This document shows, one piece after another, positions 8,987-16,299 of a stretch of 64,000 nucleotides of DNA. The notes beneath the pieces were generated by a model. The model had not been told where the DNA came from and did no database searches. It was given only the letters and a program-made list of their open reading frames with translations. The stretch spans positions 1 to 64,000 of the IMG/VR virus record IMGVR_UViG_3300047994_000025; one strand, written 5' to 3'. Each line of letters begins with the position of its first letter. The first letter of the stretch is position 1. Source of the stretch: a virus. A program made the position numbers and the translations under genes.

Positions 8987-9580
8987 TCTTCTTCCGCCCT
9001 GTTACCGCGTTATGTGTGGCGGCGAAATTACGAATTTCATGCGCCGTCACTTTTTTTCCGGGCTTGTCGTCCGCCGAGCCGAAGACGGCTTTAAGCATTT
9101 CGACTTTACCTTGATGACCTAGAACGATATTGTTCATGTTCATCGTTTCGACTTCTTCTTCGGATAACCCTAGCCATCCAATCCCGATCTTGACTAGCCA
9201 ATCGAGATATTCAGGTAGGGTTAGGCGTTTCCCCCGGCTTCACCGTCCGCGTCGACCGCGTCGGTTTCTTCCTTCGGCGGCTTGCCACCGTTGGCGAGGA
9301 TGTGCACATAACGCACCAGCGGTGCGGCAAGTTCGTTCATGCCACGACGCCAGATGCGATCGTCAAGCCCTGCCTTGCCGGTTTCAGTGAAGCCGACGCC
9401 GAGTTCGATCACTCGCACGAAGGTGTCAAGGTTCAGCGCCATGATTTGCTGAACTGTGGTCATCAAGCCGCCTTCATTGCGCGAAAGAAGCTTCGTGGCC
9501 TTGATCGACGGCTTCAGGACAAGCGTCTTCATTTCGCCGTCAGAACCCGGCAGTGTGATTTCGATTTCTCCGGTACTCAT
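8958..9580 (-). CDS. Tail assembly chaperone, -1 frameshift fusion (G-T type)
   Basis: Expected long product of the tail chaperone gene: 118 codons from 9580 to 9227, then a slip back by one base and 89 codons to the stop at 8958, giving about 207 residues. The added part begins RLTLPEYLDWLVKIGIGWLG and contains EEEVETMNMNNIVLGHQGK, the typical T-domain words next to GTA-gp10-like chaperones. In lambda-like phages the G and GT proteins coat the tape measure and recruit the tube protein; the same is inferred here. The downstream frame has no good independent start before the conserved region. Confidence 0.8.
9221..9580 (-). CDS. Tail assembly chaperone, short form (GTA gp10-like)
   Basis: A 119-residue protein from the ATG at 9580 to the TAA at 9221. 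The beta N-terminus (EIEITLPGSDGEMKTLVLKPS) and the helical core with LNLDTFVRVIELGVGF resemble the GTA-gp10/tail chaperone family. It lies between the tube gene and the tape measure, the usual slot for lambda G. The slippery heptamer lies four codons before its stop. Confidence 0.85.
   Translation of the reverse strand: MSTGEIEITLPGSDGEMKTLVLKPSIKATKLLSRNEGGLMTTVQQIMALNLDTFVRVIELGVGFTETGKAGLDDRIWRRGMNELAAPLVRYVHILANGGKPPKEETDAVDADGEAGGNA
9227..9233 (-). promoter_or_regulatory. Slippery heptamer GGGAAAC for -1 frameshift
   Basis: Read on the minus strand the zero-frame codons are GCC GGG GGA AAC GCC TAA, so G-GGA-AAC fits the X-XXY-YYZ rule exactly. Slipping by -1 joins the chaperone to the open frame that continues to 8958. 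The stop is two codons after the site. No pseudoknot was worked out. Confidence 0.85.
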
Positions 9581-9606
9581 ATGGTAGTTTGCTCCGTTGG
9601 TAGTTG

Positions 9607-10110
9607 TTACGTGGCGGCGTCTTCCACGATTTTCGAATTGACACCGATCGGGAAGGACTGACGAACGACGTTTTCGACGTTGCCGACGTTACGACGCTTC
9701 GACATGACCTTGCCGATAAAATAGAGGATCGTCGGCGTACCGGCTTCCGTGATCTGATCGTTAAGTTCGATCTTGAACGGATAATCAAGGTCCGACGCGA
9801 AGGCGGCGATCATGGCTTGCTGACCTTCGTCTTCCGGATCGGAGCCGGTCTGTACGGTCACAGTACCGCCGTTGAACGTACCCTTGAACTTACGCACGCG
9901 GCGGTTCTTCAGTGCGGTGAACGTGATTTCCGACGCTTCGTCGCCGAACTCGCCAAGGTCTTCGGTCTCGCCGACTTCGACCCAAGCCAGCGCTTCGGCG
10001 GCGGTGATGATGGCCGAGTCGGTCGACGCTTCGTTATTGATCAGCGTCACGAAGGACGGGGTTTGCGGCGCAATGTAAATTGCGGAACCGGCAGCGGTAT
10101 TGACGCCCAT
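9607..10110 (-). CDS. Major tail tube protein
   Basis: A 167-residue beta-rich protein in the standard place between the tail terminator and the tail chaperone. It contains TFTALKNRRVRKFKGTFNGG and GKVMSKRRNVGNVENVVRQS, words typical of siphovirus tube subunits. The ATG at 10110 is chosen because an AAGGA site lies 11 bases upstream and the previous stop ends two bases before it; a TTG three codons earlier is too close to that site. Confidence 0.85.
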   Translation of the reverse strand: MGVNTAAGSAIYIAPQTPSFVTLINNEASTDSAIITAAEALAWVEVGETEDLGEFGDEASEITFTALKNRRVRKFKGTFNGGTVTVQTGSDPEDEGQQAMIAAFASDLDYPFKIELNDQITEAGTPTILYFIGKVMSKRRNVGNVENVVRQSFPIGVNSKIVEDAAT

Positions 10111-10111
10111 G

Positions 10112-10549
10112 TTATTCAATCCTTACAATCAGGGTTGTGGCACGTGCTACGACCGACTCGGAGTCGGTTGGCGCAACAAATGGTCCTGTTACGTTGATAC
10201 TTATCACGTGGTACGGCGTATTGCCTAGCGACCAGCGTTGACGGTGAAACACTTCGCGCAACAGTTCGCCGATGGCTTCGACCCCGCGCGTGTGATCTTC
10301 AGGCGTACCCGGAGCCGCGACACGACCGTACGCGATGATGTCAAGCGTGATGACTCCGCGTTCCTTGTTCAACGCGTCTTCGTTCCCGTACGCGATGTTC
10401 GGAGATACGACAATCATCGGGAATTGCGCATCGGTCGGAACCGGGCGGCGAGTGAACACAGCGGGTTCGTTGTTCCATTGTGACAGATAGTTGGTGATGT
10501 CGGGTTGCGCCAAGATCGCGGCGCGAATAGCGGGTTTCAAATCGGTCAT
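10112..10549 (-). CDS. Tail terminator / completion protein (DUF3168-like)
   Basis: A 145-residue alpha/beta protein. The DUF3168-like features are RRPVPTDAQFPMIVVSP near residue 35-50, a central beta strand ITLDIIAYG, and a C-terminal beta pair. In related phages it forms the ring that ends the tail tube and joins the neck. It overlaps the upstream neck gene by four bases and precedes the tube gene, as expected. Confidence 0.75.
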   Translation of the reverse strand: MTDLKPAIRAAILAQPDITNYLSQWNNEPAVFTRRPVPTDAQFPMIVVSPNIAYGNEDALNKERGVITLDIIAYGRVAAPGTPEDHTRGVEAIGELLREVFHRQRWSLGNTPYHVISINVTGPFVAPTDSESVVARATTLIVRIE

Positions 10550-10983
10550 GTGCGCAATGCCCTTATGATTTCGTTCGCGATACCTTGGCGGATTTCCGGC
10601 GTCACTTCCTGAAGCGCCGGTCGCGCAAATGGGCGCGGTGCCATGTCGTATGTACGACCAAGTGAGTCTTGTCCGACGAAGCCGTGTTCGAGACGTCGAC
10701 CGTAATCGGTCCCTACGTTCACAGTACCGGTCAACGTCGTTGAATCGTACAGCGTCGTGATGTTCCGCACCAAGTTACCGGTGTCGTTCGCCGGGGACTC
10801 GCCGCCCGCCGATGCTTGGTGATACCGGTTCTTTCCACGGTAGTACAGGATACCGGTTTTCGGCGGTTGCATGACACGTTCGATCATGCGTTCGCGAAGA
10901 CGCTCGGTTCCGCTGATCACGCCACGCATGACAGCGCGTTCCAACCCCGCAATGACCGTATCGCCGAACCAACGGAGCGTCAT
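10546..10983 (-). CDS. HK97 gp10-like neck / tail completion protein
   Basis: A 145-residue basic protein. The start at 10983 (MTLRWFGD) makes an ATGA overlap with the preceding gene. An N-terminal helix with many Arg is followed by the family words TGNLVRNITTLYD, VNVGTDYGRRLEHG and PRPFARPALQ, which are typical of HK97-gp10-like neck proteins. It is inferred to act at the head-tail interface. Confidence 0.8.
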   Translation of the reverse strand: MTLRWFGDTVIAGLERAVMRGVISGTERLRERMIERVMQPPKTGILYYRGKNRYHQASAGGESPANDTGNLVRNITTLYDSTTLTGTVNVGTDYGRRLEHGFVGQDSLGRTYDMAPRPFARPALQEVTPEIRQGIANEIIRALRT

Positions 10984-11342
10984 GCGACGTACCCTGACCA
11001 ACGATAGGTCGCGTTCGCCGGATCGACTTCGACTTGCTTTCGAAGCTGGTAGGTCTTTCCCCGGATCGTCACACGGTCATCTTTCGTCGGAACGGTCTTG
11101 ATCGACTGTGCAAGAATGAGGATGGACACATCACCGTCAGGAATGCCCGCTTGGTTGCGGTAAAACGCGGTGAAGTTCTCGGCGAACCCTTCGAACGCGA
11201 ACGTCGTTGTCGTCGGCGCGATCGGATCACCATAAGCGTCAAGCGTGCCGCCCGATGAACGGGTCAGCACGCCTTTCAGAAGCTTGCCTTTAAATCCAGC
11301 GTAAATCGCCTTAGCGATCTGACCTTCAAGAAGACTTGCCAT
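10980..11342 (-). CDS. Head-tail joining (stopper-like) protein
   Basis: A 120-residue beta-rich protein between the HeH-domain protein and the gp10-like neck protein, a slot normally held by the head closure or stopper protein. It has SGGTLDAYGDPI and GFAENFTAFYR, and ends RWSGYVA. ATG 11342 is preferred over a GTG one codon earlier. Assignment is by position and general look. Confidence 0.65.
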   Translation of the reverse strand: MASLLEGQIAKAIYAGFKGKLLKGVLTRSSGGTLDAYGDPIAPTTTTFAFEGFAENFTAFYRNQAGIPDGDVSILILAQSIKTVPTKDDRVTIRGKTYQLRKQVEVDPANATYRWSGYVA

Positions 11343-11835
11343 CACCTAGAGCCTTGTCGATTTCGGTCTGAAGGCGCTTGGCCTTCCATCGACCATCAAC
11401 TTCAATCCCTAGTTCTTTTGCGTCGGCGCGAAGCTTTTCAAGTGCGGCTTCGTCGTCGGTTTCTTCCGTCTCCGGCGCGGGCGGGGTCGGTGTAGCACCG
11501 GGCAAACCGGGAAGGCTTGCAACGGGTGCGACCGGCTCGGCGGGCGCGGGTTCCGGTTCTGCGACAGGTTCCACCGGTTCCGGTTGTGCGACAGGTTCCA
11601 CCGGTTCGGCGAACGGATCGGTCATGAAGTGTGTGACGCCATTCAACAGCGCTTCATAGGTGACCCGATGGACGACATGTCGCATGTCGAAGAGTTGCCG
11701 GAGTCGGCGCGGAGAAACCGCCGACTCCGGTACAGTTTCCCCCGGAGCAAGGGAAACATCGCCCGCCACCAATTCGCGGCGGGCAACTAGATCAGTGCTG
11801 GCGTCGAACGGGAGCGACCAGACACCTTTACGCAT
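11326..11835 (-). CDS. Head-tail connector with Pro-rich linker and HeH-like domain
   Basis: A 169-residue protein with three parts: an N-terminal ~85-residue globular region (RKGVWSLPFDASTDLVA and on), a disordered Pro/Glu/Val/Ala linker with repeats (EPVEPVAQPEPVEPVAEPEP) and an LPGLPG word, and a C-terminal helical domain (LEKLRADAKELGIEVDGRW, then LQTEIDKAL) resembling HeH/SAP DNA-binding domains. The ATG at 11835 overlaps the capsid stop by eight bases. Located right after the capsid gene, it may be a head completion protein that touches DNA. The domain call is inferred. Confidence 0.65.
   Translation of the reverse strand: MRKGVWSLPFDASTDLVARRELVAGDVSLAPGETVPESAVSPRRLRQLFDMRHVVHRVTYEALLNGVTHFMTDPFAEPVEPVAQPEPVEPVAEPEPAPAEPVAPVASLPGLPGATPTPPAPETEETDDEAALEKLRADAKELGIEVDGRWKAKRLQTEIDKALGDGKSS
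11551..11604 (+). repeat. Tandem 27 bp repeat coding the EPVEPVA linker
   Basis: Two adjacent 27-base units (11551-11577 and 11578-11604) differ at one base. They encode the repeated Pro/Glu/Val/Ala linker of the connector protein, so linker length may vary between relatives by unit gain or loss. Confidence 0.8.
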
Positions 11836-12859
11836 CGGCGGCAACCGCGTTGTTGAAGAACACACCGAGCGCAGAACCGATCAGGCGCTGATCCCATGCA
11901 CCTTCGATTTCGATGCGGTCCGATGCAAGGTTTTCCATGCGGAACTTCTTGACACGGAAGCCCTGACGCGATGCGCCAAGCCAGCCATTCCAAGAGAAGG
12001 TCAGACCAGCGGCGGGCATCATCGTGGATGCGACGCGCGGGGTGTAGACCAGCAGTGCACCGGTGCTGAAGATGAAGTCGGTGTCAGCATTCGAGCCGGG
12101 GAGTGCACCGACCGTGTTGCTGTTGATGACCGCTTCAGCGACAAGCACTTCATCGACTTCGAACAGTGCGGCGAGCGCTTGCATGTTCACAAGGGCGGCA
12201 CCGTTCGGCGTCTGACCGTACTTGACGCGGTCAACGATGTCCGGATGATCGATCAGATCGTCGTACGCCTTCTTGCCGAGAACAAGCTTGTTCGGCGAAA
12301 AGCCGGTGCGGGCCGAAACGCGACGCTTCTGTTCGCGAATGTCTTCGATCGGGGTCGAAGCGGCGTTGTCCCACTGAAGGAACTGACCGGCACCCGGTGC
12401 GGAAGCGACGCCGGTGACTTCGGTGTCCCACTTGCCGGTGGTCAGGTACGACTGAACGAAGCCGACTTCCTTGCGGATCATTGCGGCGTTGGTCAGCAGG
12501 TCGGTTGCTTGACTGTCAAGCGAGAAGACGGAGTCGGCGTTGCCGCGCGTCTGGTCGGAAATGTCGTGATGCAGCGCCCAAACACTCGCGAAGTAGTTTT
12601 CGAGCGTCTGAACCATACCGACGCCAGCCGACTCGGTGGCCGGTGCGCGCTGACGCATCAAGTCCTTGTTGAACTGTTCCGGGCTGAAGTTCCAGATCAG
12701 ATCGGACTGCTTCGCGACCGTGACGATCGGAAAGACCTTGTCGGCGATGAAGCGGGTAGCGGATTGCATGTAAGCGACGCTGACGTTCGTCAGTGCAGCC
12801 TTGACATGCACGTCACCGGGCATCGTGATAACACCGGCTTTATGGATAAGTTCACTCAT
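11828..12859 (-). CDS. Major capsid protein
   Basis: A 343-residue protein. It opens with MSELIHKAGVITM and KAALTNVSVAYMQ, and has AGVGMVQTLENYFASVWALHHDI, FSPNKLVLGKKAYDDLIDHP and a C-terminal RIEIEGAWDQRLIG stretch, all words I recognise from major capsid proteins of the HK97 fold encoded next to a DUF2190-like decoration protein. Order is scaffold, decoration, capsid, connector. It forms the shell; no large N-terminal pro-domain is evident, which fits a separate scaffold gene. Confidence 0.9.
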   Translation of the reverse strand: MSELIHKAGVITMPGDVHVKAALTNVSVAYMQSATRFIADKVFPIVTVAKQSDLIWNFSPEQFNKDLMRQRAPATESAGVGMVQTLENYFASVWALHHDISDQTRGNADSVFSLDSQATDLLTNAAMIRKEVGFVQSYLTTGKWDTEVTGVASAPGAGQFLQWDNAASTPIEDIREQKRRVSARTGFSPNKLVLGKKAYDDLIDHPDIVDRVKYGQTPNGAALVNMQALAALFEVDEVLVAEAVINSNTVGALPGSNADTDFIFSTGALLVYTPRVASTMMPAAGLTFSWNGWLGASRQGFRVKKFRMENLASDRIEIEGAWDQRLIGSALGVFFNNAVAADA

Positions 12860-12877
12860 GTTCTGTTTGCCCTTTGT

Positions 12878-13246
12878 TTACGCAGCCGGGAGTTGCAGCT
12901 TTACCGGAACCACGTCGCCAGCGTCGCCGCCGAGAACGAAAGTGCCGAGTGCCTTGGTGCCACCGGTGACAGCGACGCCGTTCGCGCCAGCATGTGCCGC
13001 CTGACCCTTGGTGACAGTTCCGCCGAGAACGACCGGAACGATACCGTCGATGACCACGCGACCAGCCTGACCTTGTTCGAAGTTACCGGTCAGCACGCCG
13101 TAAGCGGCGGCATTTGCACCGGCGAGCGTGACGCCACCGGAACCGAGAACGACGAAACGGTTCGCACCGGGGATAGCCGCATCGGAAGAAGCGTCGAAGT
13201 TGACGATTTCCGAAATTGCCTTTGTGTTTTCTTCAAAGTACGACAT
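12878..13246 (-). CDS. Capsid decoration protein (DUF2190-like)
   Basis: A 122-residue Gly/Ala/Val-rich beta protein with FVVLGSGGVTLAGANAAAYG and VVLGGTVTKGQAAHAGANG, characteristic of head decoration proteins that trimerise on the capsid surface. It sits just upstream of the capsid gene in the same operon. High copy number is expected. Confidence 0.8.
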   Translation of the reverse strand: MSYFEENTKAISEIVNFDASSDAAIPGANRFVVLGSGGVTLAGANAAAYGVLTGNFEQGQAGRVVIDGIVPVVLGGTVTKGQAAHAGANGVAVTGGTKALGTFVLGGDAGDVVPVKLQLPAA

Positions 13247-13260
13247 GTGTCAGTCGCTCC

Positions 13261-14328
13261 TTATTCGTACAGATCGGGGTTGGCGGTCATCACGGCCACC
13301 TTGGCGATTTCGAGCGTCGTGCCGGGGTGTTCCGTCTGGTACGCCTTGGCAAGCTGTTCGATCTTGGTCGACTTGGCGATGTCCTGAACACCGGCAGACG
13401 TGCCACGTTCTTGGAATGCACCGGCCAGACCAGCATTCGCAGCCTTCAGCATCGCGGTAAGCGTGCCGCGCTCGGCTTCCGACATGCCGTCCATCTTCTT
13501 CAGAACAGCGACCTTTTCGGAAGCGGTGCCGGGAAGATTGCCGTAGTCGGTATCGGCGACCTTCGTCAGTTCGACGGTGCGGGCTTCGTCGCGTGCCTTG
13601 GCAAGCTCGGCGCGCTGTTCGACCAACGCTTCGTCTTGCTTCTTCAGCAGTTCGAAGACGCCGGAGCCGACAGACGACTTGTGAATTTCCACACCGGTGA
13701 CCGACTTGAAAACTTCGTCTTCCGTCGAAGCCTTTTCGATCATCTTCTTGCGCTCTTCGTCGGTCGCAGCCTTGAAGTTGTCGGCGGCGGTCTTGTCGGC
13801 CTTCGCCAGATATGCCTTTTCGGCGTCGGAGAACTTGGCGACCGTTTCAGCGTCCGCAAGCTTCTTCGTCAGATCGGCGATTTCCGCCAGTGCCTTCTTG
13901 AGTTCTTCACTCATTGTTTCGTGTTCCTTTGCGATAACTGTGTTGAACAGTTTTTCGATGTCTTCAGGTGTAACACCCGTTTCGGGGGATTGCATAGCGG
14001 CCACGAACTGTGATACCGTTTCCGCTATTTTCGTCTGACGATCTTCGTCGGACAACGACTCGTCGGCGACGATAGACGACACGGACGAATTGAAAGCCGA
14101 CAGAAGCGGCCATACCTGTTCTTGCGCTTCCCACTTGCGCTTGCATTCCTGATCTTCAGCAAGAAACGCGTCGAACGACTGTGCGCCTTCCGTGGTCGAA
14201 AGGTACTTGACGATCGGAATTTCTTCGCTCTTCATGATGGACACAAGCGCGGGGGATTGTGCCGGGATAGTCACACCGCTGATTTCCCGAAGGTTCAGGG
14301 TCTTGACGATCTTTCGTTCCTTGGTCAT
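13261..14328 (-). CDS. Scaffold protein (with possible nested shorter form)
   Basis: A 355-residue acidic, helical protein between the prohead protease and the decoration/capsid genes. Its first ~40 residues (LREISGVTIPAQSPALVSIMK) resemble the end of prohead-protease polypeptides, suggesting cleavage from or descent from a protease-scaffold fusion. The rest is coiled-coil and Lys/Glu/Ala-rich (MSEELKKALAEIADLTKKL, then EKAYLAKADKTAADN). An internal ATG at 13914 has an AAAGGA site about 10 bases upstream and could give a 217-residue scaffold like lambda Nu3. It is inferred to guide capsid assembly and then be degraded. Confidence 0.75.
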   Translation of the reverse strand: MTKERKIVKTLNLREISGVTIPAQSPALVSIMKSEEIPIVKYLSTTEGAQSFDAFLAEDQECKRKWEAQEQVWPLLSAFNSSVSSIVADESLSDEDRQTKIAETVSQFVAAMQSPETGVTPEDIEKLFNTVIAKEHETMSEELKKALAEIADLTKKLADAETVAKFSDAEKAYLAKADKTAADNFKAATDEERKKMIEKASTEDEVFKSVTGVEIHKSSVGSGVFELLKKQDEALVEQRAELAKARDEARTVELTKVADTDYGNLPGTASEKVAVLKKMDGMSEAERGTLTAMLKAANAGLAGAFQERGTSAGVQDIAKSTKIEQLAKAYQTEHPGTTLEIAKVAVMTANPDLYE

Positions 14329-15068
14329 GCGGGTACTAGCTCCCCTGATCCACCGATCGAAAAGCCGCTATATTCGCCAGATCGGAATTTGTTCAACATG
14401 TCACTCTTGGTCGCATCGGGCTTCATCGCGATCATGAGTCCCGTCTGATCAGAACGGAGACCCATCGCCTTTGCGATGTCCGTCGTGACCGGGAACATGA
14501 ACACAACCTTGCCTTTTTCTTCGCCAACATGCATTTCCTTCGCGATCGCGCCGTTTTCGGCGTATTCAGCGACGGCTTTAAGCATCACTTCTTCGGGGAT
14601 GTGATGGCCTTGCGTGTCGAAATAATCTTGTCCGTCGATCTTCGAAATGATCGCCCAACCGAACACCAGACCCAACGAATCATCGACCTTCGTCAGCTTG
14701 ACCTGATTGGTCACCGGCGAGATATCGGCGAAGTGCGCTTCAAGCGTGTCGGCACCGTCAAGCCATTGTGCGGCGGCGCGGTGATGACCGTCCGCAATGT
14801 ACGATTTACCGTTGTGGATCACGACCAGCGGTTTCTTGCCGGTCGAATCAGCACTTGCACGGATCGCATCGACCTTGCCGTTCGACACGCGGTTTTGCAT
14901 CGCGGTCAGCGCGTTCATTGCGAACGGCATGGTCGGCAGCGATTGCGTGTCGGTCAAAGCACCGAAGAAACGCGGTACTTGGTCTTCCCGGAGCGAACCG
15001 AGAACGTTACCGTCATAGTTGAACGGAATAGCCGAATGTTCCGTGTCGATGGGTGTGAGTGTGCGCAT
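14325..15068 (-). CDS. XkdF-like prohead protease with ParB-like N-terminal domain
   Basis: A 247-residue protein. Residues ~120-247 match the XkdF / Peptidase_S78_2 pattern (LGLVFGWAIISKIDGQDYFD, GALAKEMHVG-like AIAKEMHVG, and SGEYSGFSIGG), a putative capsid maturation protease. Residues ~20-115 look like a ParB/sulfiredoxin-type domain (VVIHNGKSYIADGHHRAAA; ADGHHR at 92-97). It leads the capsid operon and overlaps the scaffold by ATGA. The protease role is known for the family in general; the job of the ParB-like part is unknown. Confidence 0.75.
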   Translation of the reverse strand: MRTLTPIDTEHSAIPFNYDGNVLGSLREDQVPRFFGALTDTQSLPTMPFAMNALTAMQNRVSNGKVDAIRASADSTGKKPLVVIHNGKSYIADGHHRAAAQWLDGADTLEAHFADISPVTNQVKLTKVDDSLGLVFGWAIISKIDGQDYFDTQGHHIPEEVMLKAVAEYAENGAIAKEMHVGEEKGKVVFMFPVTTDIAKAMGLRSDQTGLMIAMKPDATKSDMLNKFRSGEYSGFSIGGSGELVPA

Positions 15069-15097
15069 TATTTTTCATTACCATGCGGTTCGGGGGA

Positions 15098-15126
15098 TTG
15101 ACTACGGCGCAACGGGTCGGCTAGTT
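15098..15126 (+). promoter_or_regulatory. Weak promoter candidate for the 15.1-16.3 kb cassette
   Basis: TTGACT at 15098-15103 and CTAGTT at 15121-15126 are 17 bases apart. Directly downstream (15127-15142) is a reverse copy of the TTGACA-N3-GACRAC motif seen at other early units. An ACGGAGAA ribosome site follows before the ATG at 15161. Confidence 0.4.
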
Positions 15127-15160
15127 TGTCGTCACTTGTCAACAAACGGAGAAACGGGCA

Positions 15161-15328
15161 ATGATTTACAACTTCGCATTCATCATCACAGACGGAACCG
15201 TTTTTATCGACGGGTACGGTAAGGAAACGACGGACAAGAAGCGCGCCGAGCGCTATCCGTATCAGTGCGAAGCACAGCGCGCCGCCGCGACGTTCGGCAA
15301 ACAGTACCGCGTTCGGGAGATTGACTAA
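15161..15328 (+). CDS. Small hypothetical protein
   Basis: A 55-residue protein reading MIYNFAFIITDGTVFIDGYG at the start and ending AAATFGKQYRVREID. It follows an ACGGAGAAA ribosome site and ends in a TAATG overlap with the next gene. It is the first gene of a plus-strand cassette placed inside the minus-strand structural module. Function unknown. Confidence 0.65.
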   Translation: MIYNFAFIITDGTVFIDGYGKETTDKKRAERYPYQCEAQRAAATFGKQYRVREID

Positions 15329-15690
15329 TGTTGGAAGTCGGCAAGCAGTACGAACACGCGTTTTCCCGGCGTACCGTTGAAATCGTGTACGCCGGGAAAC
15401 AGATTGCGGTCGGTAAGACAATCGCACCCGGCACCACGGACGCCGACCCTGATGACGAAGTCGTCATTCGTGACGATCAGTACGGAAATTGGGTTCCGTA
15501 CGTTCCGGAAATCGTCAAGTCGATTGTCGTTGACGTCATGATGAATACGGAAAGCGACGATGTATGGTTTTCGACGCGTACATCACCGAATCCGGCTCCG
15601 TGCTATCCGGTTGCGGTCAAACGGTTGATGTCGTTCAGGTTTGACCATTCGAGCAAGACCGGAACAACGTTTACGGAAGTGACGGAATGA
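15328..15690 (+). CDS. Hypothetical protein
   Basis: A 120-residue protein (MLEVGKQYEHAFSRRTVEIV). The opening resembles small beta-barrel proteins that start by describing a GKxY strand, and it is rich in Val and Thr. It is chained to its neighbours by one-base and four-base overlaps. No known domain is recognised. Confidence 0.65.
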   Translation: MLEVGKQYEHAFSRRTVEIVYAGKQIAVGKTIAPGTTDADPDDEVVIRDDQYGNWVPYVPEIVKSIVVDVMMNTESDDVWFSTRTSPNPAPCYPVAVKRLMSFRFDHSSKTGTTFTEVTE

Positions 15691-15770
15691 CGGTCGCGGC
15701 ACAAGTCGCACTCGGCGTGATCATCGCCGTTTGCTGGTGGTTCGCAATTTACAAGGCGCTTAACCCATGA
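15687..15770 (+). CDS. Tiny membrane protein
   Basis: A 27-residue peptide with one hydrophobic helix (AAQVALGVIIAVCWWFAIY) and an ATGA overlap at both ends. The exact fit between neighbours supports translation. It may be an inner-membrane peptide; its role is unknown. Confidence 0.6.
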   Translation: MTVAAQVALGVIIAVCWWFAIYKALNP

Positions 15771-15985
15771 TCGAACGACTCGTGCAACACAGTCGGCACG
15801 TCGCCGACGAAGCAACGGTAACGGCGGATGTCCTGAACGACGCCGCCGACCTACTCAAAGAAGCACAAGAGCATATCCTTTCGGTGTGCCGCGAATACGA
15901 AAAGGTGCTTCGCGCTTACGGCTATTCGGAAAGCACCGACAGCATCCGCGCGGCGCGCGACTTCATCAAGGAAAAGCTGACATGA
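15767..15985 (+). CDS. Small helical hypothetical protein
   Basis: A 72-residue, mainly helical protein (DEATVTADVLNDAADLLKEA, then HILSVCREYEKVL). It is coupled by ATGA to both neighbours. No family is recognised. Confidence 0.6.
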   Translation: MIERLVQHSRHVADEATVTADVLNDAADLLKEAQEHILSVCREYEKVLRAYGYSESTDSIRAARDFIKEKLT

Positions 15986-16299
15986 CGACGTGGCCGGTAA
16001 ACGCACAAGTCGGGCAACGGGTGGTTTGCATCTATCAGCTTCAAGACGAAGCTGTGAAATACATGCCGGAAAAGGGGAAGGTTTACACGATCCGCGAAAT
16101 CGTGCACCGGCAATCAGTATGGGGCGGATTCAAAGTCGGCTTTTTGCTGAAGGAAATCGTCAACCCGGTTCAGCGTACAATCATCAACGATATTGTCGAA
16201 GTCGCATTCATCTATACGGCATTTCGACCGGTCGATGAAACGAAAATCGACGTCTTCCGCAAGATTGCGGCGAACCCGCGCGTGCCGGTCGACGCTTAG
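15982..16299 (+). CDS. Small conserved phage protein, VxVGQxVVC family type
   Basis: A 105-residue protein. Its layout (VNAQVGQRVVCIYQL, KGKVYTIREIV, FLLKEIVNP, then FRPVDETKIDVF and a PVDA end) is one I have seen in many alphaproteobacterial phages, usually as a single-domain protein of unknown role, probably a small beta barrel. The start at 15982 makes an ATGA overlap. Its stop shares four bases with the stop of the convergent head gene. Confidence 0.7.
   Translation: MTTWPVNAQVGQRVVCIYQLQDEAVKYMPEKGKVYTIREIVHRQSVWGGFKVGFLLKEIVNPVQRTIINDIVEVAFIYTAFRPVDETKIDVFRKIAANPRVPVDA

Noticed and set aside
11660-13387. 575-codon plus-strand open frame opposite the capsid genes
   Set aside because: The strong codon bias of this phage (many TCG, GAA, TTC, CGC) leaves long antisense frames without stops. 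It covers capsid and decoration genes and has no recognisable words.
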